Below, piece after piece: positions 5,341 through 5,922 of a DNA stretch of 5,922 nucleotides. How positions within the stretch are numbered: the stretch's first letter is position 1; each line of letters starts with the position of its first letter. This DNA comes from Oscillospiraceae bacterium (GTDB lineage Bacteria; Bacillota_A; Clostridia; Monoglobales; WRBX01), in the NCBI GenBank assembly GCA_009784335.1, contig WRBX01000043.1:1-5922 (forward strand). Reading direction: 5' to 3'. The position numbers were made by a program, and so were the translations under genes. Under the pieces are notes generated by a model. It was not told where the DNA came from and searched no databases. It was given only the letters and a program-made list of their open reading frames with translations.

Positions 5341-5890
5341 AGAAAAATCGGCTGAGAAATGCTCTAACACCAACCAGAATGAGTATGATACTGCCGAAAT
5401 TTTCTGCTCTTTTGCCTAGAACTGAATTTAGTTTGCCGCCGAAAAAGCATCCGAAGAAGCAAAAGAAAAAAGTGATTGCGGAAATTGCCGCACACGAGAT
5501 TAGCGCTTGAAATTGGCTATATTCAAGGGCAACTAAGGCGATTCCGGCCAAAAGTGAATCTATGGAAGTGATGATTGCTTGAAAAATGAAGATTTTCAGA
5601 TTAATAATTCCGTTGCACTCATCTTTTTTGCGGAGTTTGTCGAACAAAATCCGCCCGCCGATGAAACAAAAAAATAAAAATGCGAGCCATGGCGCATATT
5701 CTATTACAAAATCTTTGAAAATGCCGCCGACAAGAAAGCCCGCGAGCGGCATGAGGAAATGAAATGCGGCAAATATTGAGGCTGAAATTAGTTTTAAATC
5801 GCTTCTTTTTAGAATCAAACCATTGCAAATGCTCACCGCAAATGCGTCCATCGAAACCCCGATGCCAATCAAAATCGTCTGCAATATCAT
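5339..5890 (-). CDS. mntP: MntP-family manganese efflux pump (DUF204/YebN)
   Basis: This 183-residue integral membrane protein has six hydrophobic segments (about 1-25, 33-60, 66-86, 98-122, 126-152, 164-180) and the length expected of MntP. The two internal repeats show the family signatures: MDAFAVS with D15 in helix 1 and TSIDSLLAGIAL with D111 in helix 4; these conserved acidic positions are thought to lie on the metal path. In helix 2, where homologues usually have Gln before the (L/M)MPL segment, this protein reads FHFLMPLAG with His44. MntP exports Mn(II) and protects against manganese overload. The ATG at 5890 gives the usual family N-terminus (MILQTILIGIGVSMDAFAVS). No clear Shine-Dalgarno is visible in the 32 bases upstream, which end at the window edge. 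Many mntP genes are controlled by a yybP-ykoY Mn riboswitch or MntR, but any such element would lie outside this window. It is convergent with the glycosyltransferase gene. Confidence 0.5.
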   Translation of the reverse strand: MILQTILIGIGVSMDAFAVSICNGLILKRSDLKLISASIFAAFHFLMPLAGFLVGGIFKDFVIEYAPWLAFLFFCFIGGRILFDKLRKKDECNGIINLKIFIFQAIITSIDSLLAGIALVALEYSQFQALISCAAISAITFFFCFFGCFFGGKLNSVLGKRAENFGSIILILVGVRAFLSRFF

Positions 5891-5922
5891 ACATTATTCT
5901 ATTTGCAAAAAAAGAAAGTGCC

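Noticed and set aside
5153..5419. 88-codon plus-strand ORF after the glycosyltransferase gene
   Set aside because: It is made of the REP-like repeat and the antisense of the mntP 3' end. It has no ribosome site and no family resemblance.

Overview
The window looks like chromosomal DNA of a low-to-mid GC, Gram-positive-type bacterium, most likely an uncultured Clostridia/Firmicutes lineage. The basis is a secreted surface protein with an InlB/Listeria-Bacteroides-type repeat and proline/threonine linkers, a GT28 diacylglycerol-type glycosyltransferase, strong purine-rich Shine-Dalgarno sites and AT-rich intergenic DNA. The taxon is inferred from gene families only.

Layout. (1) 1-2784, minus strand: the first 928 codons of a very large exported protein, running off the left edge. 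It has a signal peptide, an acidic N-terminal stretch, a beta-helix module, an InlB-like repeat, a P/T linker, a second larger beta-helix module built on GGGIYN-type coils, and another P/T linker. (2) 2785-3207: a 423-bp divergent intergenic region with a probable promoter, a 5'-UTR hairpin, and a striking array of TGT(T/A)AAG direct repeats at 11-12 bp period, resembling the site layout of PhoB/PhoP/OmpR-family regulators. (3) 3208-3927, plus: rdgB (Ham1/ITPase family), carrying an extra segment of about 50 codons made of a repeat DNA element. (4) 4022-5125, plus: a GT28 MGDG-synthase/UgtP-like glycosyltransferase. (5) 5126-5338: a second copy of the same repeat element. (6) 5339-5890, minus: mntP, a manganese efflux pump, convergent with the glycosyltransferase.

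The most notable point is the repeat. It is a composite of short hairpins, each flanked by CTAC on the plus strand (GTAG before the hairpin on the minus strand). This is the layout of REP sequences recognised by REP-associated tyrosine transposases. One three-hairpin copy lies inside rdgB, in frame and without a stop, in a surface-loop position between conserved beta strands. A near-identical three-hairpin copy plus an oppositely oriented fourth hairpin lies between the glycosyltransferase and mntP. In one window the same mobile repeat has therefore become protein-coding and also occupies an intergenic, terminator-like position.

The genes do not form one obvious pathway. rdgB (nucleotide-pool cleaning), the glycolipid-type glycosyltransferase and mntP are housekeeping functions. 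The surface protein is probably accessory and separately regulated through the repeat array upstream of it.
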